Source: Candidatus Poseidoniaceae archaeon | GTDB lineage: Archaea > Thermoplasmatota > Poseidoniia > Poseidoniales > Poseidoniaceae | Length of the DNA stretch: 53,217 bases | Direction: 5' to 3' | Assembly: GCA_023254445.1 (NCBI GenBank) | Contig: JALRLN010000002.1 | Coordinates: 1 to 53,217, forward strand | Shown: in pieces, positions 17,740-26,578 of the stretch | How positions within the stretch are numbered: the stretch's first letter is position 1 | Layout: each line of letters starts with the position of its first letter | Translations under genes and position numbers: made by a program | The notes under the pieces: model-generated | Seen by the model: the letters and a program-made list of their open reading frames with translations, nothing else | The model's database searches: none | What the model was told of the DNA's origin: nothing

Positions 17740-18852
17740 TCAGGACAGAATCTCTTCGAGCCGGTCCTGTTCCAACGCCAACCTCACGGAGCGGGCAATG
17801 CGCCGACCTGTGGACATGAAGGGTTCGTTGATGTCGGAATAGGGGGAGCCTCCGACGAAGGGATTCGAGCCTGCCACGATACGAGCGGAGATCTCGAAGA
17901 CCTTGAACTCAAGTTGATCCGTGACGATGGTCTCCAGGCAAAAGGGCCCGATCATGCCACGTGCACCTTCTTCCAACTCAAACGAGGACGCCACCGTCCC
18001 CTCGGCCATCTCGAAGGCCTTTGGAAGCAGGGATTCACGGATGACCACGGGTTGGTTGCCGGTGACAACGAACGAAGGCTCGAGGGCCATTTCGCGAAGG
18101 TCCCTGAGCGAGCCGAGCTTGTAGAATTCGTCCACGTTCGATTCATCCCGTCGGTCCATCGAGAGCAGTTCAAGCCGGCCGAGGGACTGGCCCTCGTGTC
18201 GACCTCGACCCTGCACTTGGAAGCCGCCTTCAGCGGTTGGGTCAAAGAAGAAATGGAGGTAATACCGGCAGCCGAGAACGTATTCCTGAATGGTGAATTC
18301 CTCTTCGATGTCGACGTTTCGACGGAAGTCACGGTAGTCGCGGGCGATGAAGTACCCTCGGCCGCCTTTGGCGCCCGCGTACTTGACGATGACAGGCCCA
18401 TCGATGTCCTTCGGGTCGTGCACCACGCGCGGCATGGTGCAGCCGCCGTCTTCGAGCCAGTGACGTTGGCGCTCACGGCTCGACTCCCAATGCAAGATGC
18501 CTCGGTTGCCGAAGGTCGGCACTTGGAGTTCTCGGAAATTGTCGGAGCCAAGGTACTCCACGAGTGAACCGTGCGGGACGATGATCACGTTTCGTTCGCG
18601 CAACCATGCTGCCTTGTCCATAAGTTGCTGGTAGTCGTCGAGCATGAGCCACTCGTCGGGGTCTGCGCCTGGGAAAGCAGCGTAGAACCGTCGGCGCTCC
18701 TCGCCGACGGCGATGCCAAGCGTCCGAAAGCCTTCCATTCGTGCTCCGTGAAGGATCTGAAGCGAAGAATGGGAGGCCACCACCCCGATGGTGATGCTCG
18801 CCGGGTCGTAGCCGGCCAACCAGCCGGCGAGGGTTTGACCATCCACGCCCAT
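17740..18852 (-). CDS. purP: Formate-dependent FAICAR synthetase PurP
   Basis: 370 residues. PurP is an archaeal ATP-grasp ligase that formylates AICAR with free formate, replacing the transformylase half of bacterial PurH. Family blocks seen: ITIGVVASHSSLQILHGA at the N-terminus, VPHGSLVEYLG, PTFGNRGILHWE, VIVKYAGAKGGRGYFI (ATP-grasp), and at the C-terminus RIVAGSNPFVGGSPYS. The ATG at 18852 sets the first beta strand 22 residues from the start, as in other PurP proteins; the frame runs back to 19062, across the start of the divergent tryptophan dioxygenase gene, and that part is not conserved. A TCATAGAG about 30 bases upstream could be the TATA box of a leaderless mRNA. Confidence 0.92.
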   Translation of the reverse strand: MGVDGQTLAGWLAGYDPASITIGVVASHSSLQILHGARMEGFRTLGIAVGEERRRFYAAFPGADPDEWLMLDDYQQLMDKAAWLRERNVIIVPHGSLVEYLGSDNFRELQVPTFGNRGILHWESSRERQRHWLEDGGCTMPRVVHDPKDIDGPVIVKYAGAKGGRGYFIARDYRDFRRNVDIEEEFTIQEYVLGCRYYLHFFFDPTAEGGFQVQGRGRHEGQSLGRLELLSMDRRDESNVDEFYKLGSLRDLREMALEPSFVVTGNQPVVIRESLLPKAFEMAEGTVASSFELEEGARGMIGPFCLETIVTDQLEFKVFEISARIVAGSNPFVGGSPYSDINEPFMSTGRRIARSVRLALEQDRLEEILS

Positions 18853-18956
18853 ACGGTCAGGTTTCAAACCCGCTCTATGACCATTGTCGTCCTCATCGGG
18901 GGACTGCGAACCGGTGGTGTCCGGGCGGTGGCTTTTCATGCCGTCTGCAGGCTGGC

Positions 18957-20051
18957 ATGGCCATGGTGGACGAAGGAAAGCGCCTGACCTACGCCGGATA
19001 CCTCCGGCTCGGCGACCTTCTCGGTCTCCAGGCCGGTCCAGATGGGCATGTGCCCGCTCCAAGCCCAGATGAGCAACACTTCATCATCGTGCATCAGGCT
19101 TACGAACTCTGGTTCAAACAAATCCTGACGGAACTCGACGCGGTGGTCTCCGGTCTGGGTCGCTCAGACGTTCCTGAGGGCGACGTCCCCCGGGCCGTTC
19201 GCCACCTCGAACGGGTTTCGGAAATCCTCCGTCTGTTGTCTGCACAATGGAAGGTGATGGAAACGCTGGCGCCTCAGGAGTTCTTGGCGTTCCGGGACCG
19301 TCTCGGAACGTCTTCAGGTTTTGAGTCGTGGCAGATGCGCGCCCTCGAGTTGACCCTCGGCTTGGCCGACGAACAGCGTGTTGAGGGCGTCGATCCGATC
19401 GGGCACCTTCGCCGTTTGCATCAGGCGGGGGACATGCCTGACGCAGCGATGGATGACCTTGAGCGTCGCCTTTCGTCCCCTTCCTTGCACGACGTGCTTC
19501 TTGGTTGGCTTCAGCGCACCCCCATCGATGGTTCATCGCCTGGTGACGATTCGGACGACACGGCGGTCGCCGCTTTTGTTGACGGGCACCTCGCTGCGAT
19601 GAGGGCCCACGGGGCGGAGGTCGTCAAACGCATGGTGGCCGTTGGTCAAGGCGACCCGACCGCGCTGAGCGGCCGCGTGCAGGCGGGCGTGGATGCTGCT
19701 GAAGCCTTCCTTCGCCCGAATGGGCAGGTGCATCGGGCGCATGCTGGCCTGTTGTACATCGAGTCCCACCGGGACCTCCCCTTGCTGGCGTGGCCACGGC
19801 GCTTGGTCGACACCATCGTGGAAGTGGAGCAATCGATGCTTGCCTTCCGCCATGCGCATGCGCGTATGGTGGAGCGGATGATCGGCCGCAGGATGGGGAC
19901 CGGCGGGTCCGCCGGGGTGGATTACCTCGATGCGACGACAAAGTACCGCGTGTTCACGGAGTTGTGGGCGGTTCGAACGATGCTGGTCCGGGAGGACCTG
20001 TTGCCTGAGCCGAAGGATGCCGCGTTCTACGGCTTTGCGGAACGGCGTTGA
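18957..20051 (+). CDS. kynA: Tryptophan 2,3-dioxygenase
   Basis: 364 residues. This heme enzyme opens the tryptophan indole ring with O2 to give N-formylkynurenine. Diagnostic segments: LTYAGYLRLGDLLGLQ, HQAYELWFKQIL (active-site His), FRDRLGTSSGFES (Arg that binds the substrate carboxylate), HARMVERMIGRRMGTGGSAG (heme-ligand His and the mobile GTGGS loop), and VDYLDATTKYRVF. The length is close to the family norm. ATG codons at 18957 and 18963 are both possible. It is divergent from purP and convergent with rpoK, with no other kynurenine-pathway gene in the window. The enzyme is better known in bacteria and eukaryotes, so lateral acquisition is plausible. Confidence 0.95.
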   Translation: MAMVDEGKRLTYAGYLRLGDLLGLQAGPDGHVPAPSPDEQHFIIVHQAYELWFKQILTELDAVVSGLGRSDVPEGDVPRAVRHLERVSEILRLLSAQWKVMETLAPQEFLAFRDRLGTSSGFESWQMRALELTLGLADEQRVEGVDPIGHLRRLHQAGDMPDAAMDDLERRLSSPSLHDVLLGWLQRTPIDGSSPGDDSDDTAVAAFVDGHLAAMRAHGAEVVKRMVAVGQGDPTALSGRVQAGVDAAEAFLRPNGQVHRAHAGLLYIESHRDLPLLAWPRRLVDTIVEVEQSMLAFRHAHARMVERMIGRRMGTGGSAGVDYLDATTKYRVFTELWAVRTMLVREDLLPEPKDAAFYGFAERR

Positions 20052-20053
20052 GG

Positions 20054-20308
20054 TCACGCTTCGTGTGGGTCGATGTCGATGGGGATCAGTTCGTGCTCGT
20101 ACTCGAAGAGGGCAATCTTGAGCGGGTCGAGGACGAAGCGCACGCCGGCTTCTTCGTGTCCGTGAAGCGAGACGAGTTCTTCGCGGAAGGCCTCACGGAG
20201 GTCGTCTTCCTTCGCAAACAGGGGCGCGCCCATGCCAATCTGAAGGGCGCGTGCACCGATGATTCGAGCGCGCTCAAAGCGGGTGTGGGGTCGTGCTGGC
20301 TTCACCAT
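20054..20308 (-). CDS. rpoK: DNA-directed RNA polymerase subunit K (Rpo6)
   Basis: This 84-residue protein is the archaeal counterpart of bacterial omega and eukaryotic RPB6. TRFERARIIGARALQIGMGA is the conserved core that clamps the largest subunit, and the end has the typical ELIPIDID strand. A charged, slightly long middle (about residues 33-55) separates the two. I used the ATG at 20308, which has AGGTG just upstream; a GTG at 20317 is in frame. The same frame stays open back to the stop of the thioredoxin-like gene at 20390, but it contains no further good start. It converges with the tryptophan dioxygenase gene, leaving two bases between stops. Confidence 0.9.
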   Translation of the reverse strand: MVKPARPHTRFERARIIGARALQIGMGAPLFAKEDDLREAFREELVSLHGHEEAGVRFVLDPLKIALFEYEHELIPIDIDPHEA

Positions 20309-20389
20309 GGGGCGCACCTGCGAGCGAACTCGCAGTGCGGCGACCGATGAGGCCTTCTTGAAGCCTTTGCCCGCAAGGTGACGGGCACC

Positions 20390-21118
20390 TTACCCCTCCT
20401 CGTCGTGACTTGGCGTCCCGTTGATGCGCATTGAACGCACGTGGAGGGCCACTGCGGGAGCCACCAAAACGACCAGCCCGGCCGTGATGCCGGCCACAGC
20501 GAGCGGTGGCAGTGGCGGGCGCGTCGAGGCTTCGGTGGGCGTTGCCAAGGCCGCCACGAGCGAGCCGTTGCTCGAAGGATCCGCGATCACCACCGTGACG
20601 TCGCCCTGTTCGGCTCCGGCGACGGAAGCGGCGACGGTGACGTGCGGGATGCTTGTGTTGATGTGAGCCTTCGCCGTCGCAGACCATCCAGCCGTGCTCA
20701 GGTTCGCATGGGCACCTGCGGGAAGGCTCCAAGCGTTGCTCGCGAGGGCTTCTTCCAAGCGCATCGCCATGGTTTCACCGCTGAGCAGTGCTTGCCCATC
20801 AACGACGATGGCCGGCAGACCGAGCAGCCCGTAGTGCGTTGAAAATCGGAGGTGCGATGCGTTGGAGAACGCAGCGTCCGCCGCGGACGGTCGATGGTGC
20901 ACCACGAGAACTCCATCCACAGTGAGGTTGTTCAGCATCGCCTCCACCGGACGGCAGGGTTCGCACCAATCGGCCCCAAAGTACTCGACGATGCGAAACG
21001 GCGTGGCGTTCGTGCAGTCCTCATCGACGCAAACCGCTCCCCACGCCGCATCTTCTGCTGCCGCAGGAGGCGCAGCGAAGACGACCATCGCCAACAGCAG
21101 CACTCCTGCGAGGCGCAT
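20390..21118 (-). CDS. Secreted/membrane thioredoxin-like protein
   Basis: 242 residues. A signal peptide (about residues 1-20) is followed by a thioredoxin-type domain whose active site reads EYFGADWCEPCRPVEAML, a CxxC redox pair, with the cis-Pro region at 'GLPAIVVDGQ'. A second, Asn/Ser-rich beta domain follows, then one transmembrane helix (about residues 205-228) and a short tail, so the redox domain faces outside. It is divergent from ctaA with only 52 bases between. The position suggests a role in thiol redox chemistry of cytochrome oxidase or heme A biogenesis, for instance of the Cu site or the CtaA cysteine pairs. That link is inferred from position. Confidence 0.75.
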   Translation of the reverse strand: MRLAGVLLLAMVVFAAPPAAAEDAAWGAVCVDEDCTNATPFRIVEYFGADWCEPCRPVEAMLNNLTVDGVLVVHHRPSAADAAFSNASHLRFSTHYGLLGLPAIVVDGQALLSGETMAMRLEEALASNAWSLPAGAHANLSTAGWSATAKAHINTSIPHVTVAASVAGAEQGDVTVVIADPSSNGSLVAALATPTEASTRPPLPPLAVAGITAGLVVLVAPAVALHVRSMRINGTPSHDEEG

Positions 21119-21138
21119 GCCCGTGGGAGGTGGACGGT

Positions 21139-21146
21139 GTTAATAG
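21139..21146. promoter_or_regulatory. Candidate shared TATA element between the thioredoxin-like gene and ctaA
   Basis: GTTAATAG is the only AT-rich element in the 52-base gap. It lies about 25-28 bases from both divergent start codons, the archaeal distance from TATA to transcript start, so both mRNAs could be leaderless. Confidence 0.4.
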
Positions 21147-21170
21147 AGGACGTCGGGCGGGTGGTGAGCA

Positions 21171-22235
21171 ATGGAACACGGGAAGCGTCGAGCATCCCTG
21201 CTCCCGCTCGGCCTCGTGCTCGCGGCGCTGGTTATCGTCGTGGCCGGAGGGACGATCCGTATCCTCGACGCCGGAGAATCGTGCCCAGACTGGCCGACCT
21301 GCTTCGGCACCTGGGGGTTCAGCGTCGATGACGATGAGCAAGCCGCGTGGTGGGCTGCAAATCCCAACGCGGGTGAAGACACGCGTGGGGCAGACCACCG
21401 GTATTCGGAACTCGAAATTTTCTCAGAATGGGTCCACCGCTTGCTTGTCGGCATCGTCGCCCTTCCTGTGGCCGTGAACGCGCTGCTCATGCACGCATGG
21501 AGGGACAGGTACGGGCAGCGCGTTCGCAACGTCGCAGTGCTCGCAGGGGTGCTTCTTGTTCTCCAAGCCACCGCGGGCGCGCTCACCGTGGTCTTTGACA
21601 ACCGTGACTGGACGGTCGCCATGCACCTTGGGCTGGCCACGGTGTGGATCGCGACGCTCATCCATCAATGGCTGTTGATGCGGGTCGTCGAAGGTGCATC
21701 GTGGCCGATCCTCAGCCTCCACGCGGCCCATCGCGCCGCGCACGGCCGAAGGATCGATGCAGCGGCGGGCGCCGTTCTGCTGCTGTTGCTGCTCGGTGCA
21801 TGGGTCTCCTCGACCGCGCCCGGTGCTCAGTACAATCAGGCGTGTTCCGTTGGGTTCCCTGAGGGTTGGCCAGCCTGCCGAGGGCAGTTGCTTCCCGATG
21901 CCGATGGCCCCGGTGTCATTGTTCAGATGATTCATCGCATCGGTGCGCTGCTGGTGGGCGTCATCCTCATCCTTGGCGGGAGCCGCCTGCGGGCCGCCGC
22001 CATCGGCGACGGCGTTGAGCCTTCCCTGGCGAGGGCAATGGACGTCACGGCCGGCTTTTGGTTGGCCAACCTCCTCGTCGGTGGAGGTTACATCGTGTTT
22101 GCAGATGCGGATGGTTTCCCCGAAGGACTCTCCTTGCTGCATCTCGTGCTCGGTGTCGCTTCGGCGTTGGTCATCCTCAGTGCAGCCCTCCTCCTCCGGG
22201 TCCCTGACGACCTCCGTGGAGGTGCTGAGGAATGA
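21171..22235 (+). CDS. ctaA: Heme A synthase
   Basis: 354 residues with about eight transmembrane helices. CtaA oxidises the C8 methyl of heme O to a formyl group, giving heme A for cytochrome c/aa3-type oxidases. Helix 1 is followed by GGTIRILDAGESCPDWPTCFG, with a cysteine pair in the first outer loop. His ligands are in 'SEWVHRLLVG', 'AMHLGLATV', 'IHQWLLM' and 'MIHRIGALLVG', consistent with two four-helix halves. A second cysteine pair is in the later loop (NQACSVGFPEGWPAC). The stop overlaps the ctaB start (ATGA), so the two steps of heme A synthesis are coupled. Start at 21171, probably leaderless. Confidence 0.93.
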   Translation: MEHGKRRASLLPLGLVLAALVIVVAGGTIRILDAGESCPDWPTCFGTWGFSVDDDEQAAWWAANPNAGEDTRGADHRYSELEIFSEWVHRLLVGIVALPVAVNALLMHAWRDRYGQRVRNVAVLAGVLLVLQATAGALTVVFDNRDWTVAMHLGLATVWIATLIHQWLLMRVVEGASWPILSLHAAHRAAHGRRIDAAAGAVLLLLLLGAWVSSTAPGAQYNQACSVGFPEGWPACRGQLLPDADGPGVIVQMIHRIGALLVGVILILGGSRLRAAAIGDGVEPSLARAMDVTAGFWLANLLVGGGYIVFADADGFPEGLSLLHLVLGVASALVILSAALLLRVPDDLRGGAEE

Positions 22236-23233
22236 GCGAGGGTCGAACCCTGCCTCAGTCCCTCATGGCGCTGATGAAGCTCCGCGTCGTTGTGCTGCTG
22301 CAAATCACGGCCGTGTGCGCAATCCTGACCCACGACCTCTTGCTTCGGCACGGGGTGCTTGGCGACCTGCCTTTGCGTTCGTGGCTTGACACAGCGGAGG
22401 CCGTGGCCCTCACCGTCGTGGCCGGGACGCTCTCTGCTGGGGGTTCAAACGCGATCAACATGTGGTACGACGCGGACATCGACCCACACATGGCTCGAAC
22501 GGCGAGCCGGCCGGTTCCGGCCGGTGACGTCTCGGCCCGCACGGCCCTGGTCTTCGGCCTCCTCATCGCCACGCTCGGCAGCGGCCTCTTTCTGTTGGCC
22601 CATTGGAAAGCGGCGATGTGGTCGGCCTTCTCCGTCGTCTTTTACGTGCTTGTGTACACCATGGGGTTGAAGCGTCGCACGCCACAAAACATCGTCATCG
22701 GTGGGATTGCCGGCTCCACACCTCCGCTCATCGGGTGGGCCGTTGCCGCCGCGTCAACGGGCATGCTCGACACAGGAGGTCTGTTGTCCCTCGGTTCTGT
22801 CGTTCCATGGATGCTGTTCATGCTGATCTTCCTGTGGACACCCCCCCATTTCTGGGCGCTCGCGCTCTACCGTTCGGGGGAATACGGCAAGGTCGGTGTG
22901 CCCATGATGCCCGATGTGCACGGGCCAGAGCGCACGGTGTTGGAATCGAAGGTGTACTGCATGCTTCTTCTGGTCCTCGGCCTCGTTCCCGTGCTCTGGC
23001 CAGCGTCGGGCTTGTCCCTGGCCTGGGTGCTGGTCGCGTGCGTGCTCAGCCTCCGCTATGCGCGCACGGTGTGGGCCATCGACCTTGACGAAGCCCTCGA
23101 CGATCAGGGTCGAATGCCCACCGCGCGCGCCTCCTTTTTCGCTTCCTTGCGTTACCTTGCCCTGATGTTCATCGCCGTCGTGATGTTCGCGGCCGTGCCC
23201 CCGTCATGGCTTGGCCCGCTCGGGCCACTGTGA
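22232..23233 (+). CDS. ctaB: Protoheme IX farnesyltransferase (heme O synthase)
   Basis: 333 residues, about nine transmembrane helices, UbiA prenyltransferase superfamily. It adds a farnesyl group to protoheme to form heme O, the substrate of the preceding CtaA. The first Asp-rich motif is NMWYDADIDPHMARTASRP (the NxxxDxxxD site with the following R-x-x-R-P); the second region is KRRTPQNIVIGG and the catalytic loop PPLIGW; PPHFWALAL is also conserved. The ATG overlaps the ctaA stop by four bases. Its presence predicts an A-type heme-copper oxidase elsewhere in the genome. Confidence 0.95.
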   Translation: MSEGRTLPQSLMALMKLRVVVLLQITAVCAILTHDLLLRHGVLGDLPLRSWLDTAEAVALTVVAGTLSAGGSNAINMWYDADIDPHMARTASRPVPAGDVSARTALVFGLLIATLGSGLFLLAHWKAAMWSAFSVVFYVLVYTMGLKRRTPQNIVIGGIAGSTPPLIGWAVAAASTGMLDTGGLLSLGSVVPWMLFMLIFLWTPPHFWALALYRSGEYGKVGVPMMPDVHGPERTVLESKVYCMLLLVLGLVPVLWPASGLSLAWVLVACVLSLRYARTVWAIDLDEALDDQGRMPTARASFFASLRYLALMFIAVVMFAAVPPSWLGPLGPL

Positions 23234-23301
23234 GCCAGCAAGACGCCTTCTGAAGCCGTTGAAGGCGATGAGTTCTTCAAGCGTCGAGGTGACCTTCCAT
23301 C

Positions 23302-26300
23302 ATGATGCAGGACGCCGTCAGGCAGCATGGGCGTCCATTTGCCCTCGTGGCGATGCTCTTGGCGACTGGCCTGCTCGCCATGGTTCCGACCACCGCGGCT
23401 GCAAACGGTGACCTCGCCATCGTGGAAGCGGCTTCACCCGTGGACAACGGATATGTGAACGTCCTCGAAGCCTCCTCCTTCTCGGTCCTGATCCGAAACG
23501 ACGACGCCCAGAGCAGCGCTCCCCGCAACATCGGTTGGGAGGCCTGCCCAACCGGCGCGCCGAGCGGCCACGCCCACTGCTACAGCGGCTCGGGAACCGT
23601 CCCCGGCATGGCTCCCAACGCGGAGGTCGAGTTCAGTTTCGACCTGTGGAATCCAGAAGGAAGCGAGCAAGGGAGTTCGTTTGGCTGGGCAACGGGCGTT
23701 GTGGAGCGGAACTACACGCTCACCTACTCGTTCGACGATGGCGACTTCGACACCAGCGACGACACCTTGGCCATCGCCATCATCTACTCCAAGGCCTTCG
23801 CGAACGCAGAAGTGGCTGCTCAAGATCCACGAGATGGGCTTGCTGGCCTTGGTTCGGACCCAACCTATGGGGGGGTCCTCAACACCAACGTCACCTACCC
23901 GCAGAGCGGCGACGACTGGCAGGCGCAAATCTCCACGTGGCTGTGCGATTCCTGCCAGCGAAGCGTGGAGTGGGGATGGCGGCTGTACGAGCAAGGAGGG
24001 TCGACCCCAATCGCTTCTTCCAGCACGATGCTCAGCCTGAATGGCTTCGCGTGGGGTGGTGCGTCCACCTTCACCCGTGATCTCCCAAGTTTTTCGCACA
24101 ACGTCTCCGGCGTGTTTGACCTGGAGTTTGGATTGTTGAATGCCTCGGACGACCTCGTTCCTGAGGACAACGTGCACCGTATCACGTTGCGGTTCGACGA
24201 CACGTCCGACCTCTACTTGTTCGACCTCGTCCCAACGCACAACACGGAGGACCCAAGCGCACCGTGGTATTACGGAACCGATGCGTTGCAGGCCAGCGTG
24301 GAGAACCGTGGAAACACCACGCTTTCCGGCCTGTCGATGCGCCTCGTGGTCACGGACGTCTTCGCAACAACCGTGATCGACGTGAACGACATGGAAGCGG
24401 ATTATTCGTGTGCGCTGCCAACCATGACGCCGGGAATGACGCACACGTGCACCTTCGACCTGCTGATCGATTTCGACGATGACCTGCTCACGCTGACCGT
24501 TTCGGTGCCGCAGATCCTGATGGTCTGGCCGGACGTGTCTCCCGAGGACAACGTCATCCAGGAGGTCAACGTGCCCATCGTCCCCGGGCCCGTCGGCGCT
24601 TCAATCACACAACGGAACGCCGCCGGGGTGAACACGAACGGCGTCTACACGACGAACGACATCATCACCTTCGTGGCGCGCACCGCCAGCACAGCGGCAC
24701 AGCCCGTGAACTACAGTTGGTACCTGAACGGACTGGCTGAACTAGGGTTCGGTCAAACGATTCAGGTCGATGCAGGTGAGCTCGGCATCGGTGAAGATTA
24801 CCAGGTGGCCCTCATTGTTCGACCCGCTGTTGGAGACGCCGTGTCCCTCTTCACCAGTTTTGACGTGCTCCAATACGTCCCGATTGAGGGCGGTGACGCC
24901 TTCTTCGGGGGGGCCGTCAGTGCCCAGCCTGCGGTGCTGGAGCACGACGTGCAACTTCCGGTCCTCGGTGCGAAGTACTACATTGGCAACGGAAAGCAAC
25001 CCCTGATGATTCACTCCTTCGGCATCGTTGACCCTGTCACAGGGTCCGATGACGTTGGGTTGGTGGACATGCGCATCCAGTTCAACCTCAGTGCACTGCT
25101 TCCGTCGAACATCAATGCCTCCACGGTTGAACTCCGCCTTCTTGACGCCGCGGACCAACCGGAATGGAACTTCATCACGCCGCCCAACGACCTTCCAATC
25201 CACAACGAGGACGGCACGGTGGACGTGGTGTTCCGCGAAAACGTCGTCATCCTCTTCGTCGGCGTGCTTCCAAAACCGGACGTCGCCATCGACGACATTG
25301 ATTTGATTCGTCGACCTGCAGGTCACCTCGAAGTAGCGTGGAACGTCAGCGGGGACGTCACCAACCCCTACCTTGCAGGATGGAACATCTACCGCATCAC
25401 CGCACCTGACACGGCGTCGACGTACTTCCCTTCACCCGAGGCGAACACCGGCCTTTCCTTCTGGGAAGACTACACCGAAACAACCTACGTGGCTTCCGTT
25501 CCCTTGGCCACCACGTCATGGTTCGACCCTGAGCCCCTCGATGCCGGCTTTTGCAGCTCGTACCTGCTCGCCCCCGCGGACCGCTCCGGCGCCTCCGACC
25601 TCGGGCGCGTCGCCGTCAGCCACGCTGAGAACGGCTTGCCCGGACTGTTTTGCGGTGACGCGATCGAACCCTTGATCGAAGTCTACGAGTTCAGGGCGGA
25701 AGCGTGGTTCAACAACGACACGGCGTGTTACCAACGCGCGGGCGATTGGAACCGATGCTACGAGGTTGACCTGTCGTGGACATGGCCTGACCACGAACCG
25801 GAAGGTCCGGTGTCCTGGGACCTGTATCGCCTCGAATCCGACCCGAGCGGGGTGGACCTTGCGGTCCTCACCCCGTTGCTCTCCGGCATGGTCGGCGAAC
25901 CGGGCACCACGTCCACCTACCACACCGACGGATTCGGCGACGACCCGGTTCGCCCCTACCGGACGTACTACTACGTGCTCGCGCCCACCGACGCTGTTGG
26001 GAACCCGAACACCGTGGTTGCAGAATCATCGGGCAACGTTGTTCGTGTTCACATCGACGACGAATGGTGGGACTACAACCAGCACCTCATCCCCGAGCCT
26101 CCTCCTGAGCCCGAGCCCCCGTTGGGCAGCCCATGGGTTGGTGAGTTCCTGGACAAGATGGCCTCCGATGGCCTGTTCCAGAGCGCGCTCGGCGTCAGCC
26201 TTGCGTCCCTCCTTGTGGTGCTGGTCATGCTCCCCGTCGTGCTCAACAAAGGCAAGCGGCTCAAGCGTGTGGTTCGAGCACGGGCGCGACGTCAGCGTTC

Positions 26301-26337
26301 GGACAACATGGCTGACGAATTGGACGACTTCTTCTGA
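23302..26337 (+). CDS. Very large secreted surface protein, C-terminally anchored
   Basis: 1011 residues. The first 35 or so form a signal peptide (hydrophobic VAMLLATGLLAMV, then TTAAANG). The body is a series of beta-sandwich modules: several CARDB-like units (for example 'DLYLFDLVPTHNTEDP' and 'ASVENRGNTTLSGLSM'), a region with paired Cys, and two fibronectin III-like modules near residues 665-900 ('HLEVAWNVSGD', 'EVDLSWTWPDHEPEGP'). A Pro/Glu-rich spacer (PEPPPEPEPP) precedes a transmembrane helix (about 960-980) and a very basic cytoplasmic tail ending DELDDFF. It is probably a cell-surface or adhesion protein; the ligand is unknown. It is separated from ctaB by 68 bases with no clear promoter. 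Confidence 0.7.
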   Translation: MMQDAVRQHGRPFALVAMLLATGLLAMVPTTAAANGDLAIVEAASPVDNGYVNVLEASSFSVLIRNDDAQSSAPRNIGWEACPTGAPSGHAHCYSGSGTVPGMAPNAEVEFSFDLWNPEGSEQGSSFGWATGVVERNYTLTYSFDDGDFDTSDDTLAIAIIYSKAFANAEVAAQDPRDGLAGLGSDPTYGGVLNTNVTYPQSGDDWQAQISTWLCDSCQRSVEWGWRLYEQGGSTPIASSSTMLSLNGFAWGGASTFTRDLPSFSHNVSGVFDLEFGLLNASDDLVPEDNVHRITLRFDDTSDLYLFDLVPTHNTEDPSAPWYYGTDALQASVENRGNTTLSGLSMRLVVTDVFATTVIDVNDMEADYSCALPTMTPGMTHTCTFDLLIDFDDDLLTLTVSVPQILMVWPDVSPEDNVIQEVNVPIVPGPVGASITQRNAAGVNTNGVYTTNDIITFVARTASTAAQPVNYSWYLNGLAELGFGQTIQVDAGELGIGEDYQVALIVRPAVGDAVSLFTSFDVLQYVPIEGGDAFFGGAVSAQPAVLEHDVQLPVLGAKYYIGNGKQPLMIHSFGIVDPVTGSDDVGLVDMRIQFNLSALLPSNINASTVELRLLDAADQPEWNFITPPNDLPIHNEDGTVDVVFRENVVILFVGVLPKPDVAIDDIDLIRRPAGHLEVAWNVSGDVTNPYLAGWNIYRITAPDTASTYFPSPEANTGLSFWEDYTETTYVASVPLATTSWFDPEPLDAGFCSSYLLAPADRSGASDLGRVAVSHAENGLPGLFCGDAIEPLIEVYEFRAEAWFNNDTACYQRAGDWNRCYEVDLSWTWPDHEPEGPVSWDLYRLESDPSGVDLAVLTPLLSGMVGEPGTTSTYHTDGFGDDPVRPYRTYYYVLAPTDAVGNPNTVVAESSGNVVRVHIDDEWWDYNQHLIPEPPPEPEPPLGSPWVGEFLDKMASDGLFQSALGVSLASLLVVLVMLPVVLNKGKRLKRVVRARARRQRSDNMADELDDFF

Positions 26338-26398
26338 GCCACCCGTTCAGTCCCATCACCGATGGCTTCTTGACAGCGGCACAGGTGGCCCGGCTGCT

Positions 26399-26485
26399 GC
26401 GGTGATCGCATAGCCTGGCCATTGCGCTGGATTGCTAATCCAGTGGGTTCTACCCACGGGGGTTCGAATCCCCCTCACCGCGCCA
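26399..26485 (+). tRNA. tRNA-Ser (anticodon GCT)
   Basis: The acceptor arm GCGGTGA (26399-26405) pairs with TCACCGC (26475-26481), followed by discriminator G and an encoded CCA (26483-26485). The anticodon arm CTGGA-TTGCTAA-TCCAG gives anticodon GCT (codons AGC/AGT). A long variable arm (GTGGG-TTCTA-CCCAC) marks a class II tRNA, as expected for serine. The T arm is GGGGG-TTCGAAT-CCCCC. No intron is seen. Confidence 0.95.
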
Positions 26486-26578
26486 ATGCACAACAACCGG
26501 ATGCATGGTGTACGGGGTGCTTCCGGTGGACCTTCCTTGCATCGCGACGACAGCCTCATCAGTTGTCGGGGCCGGTGG

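Noticed and set aside
20309..20389. A read-through fusion of the thioredoxin-like gene and rpoK, which are in the same frame
   Set aside because: A normal TAA stop separates them, RpoK needs no such domain, and a GTG/ATG with an AGGTG is available at 20308-20317. The shared frame is probably chance.
26432..26578. An N-terminal extension of the lamin-tail protein into the tRNA gene
   Set aside because: The bases form a complete tRNA-Ser, and the extension adds no signal peptide or conserved residues.
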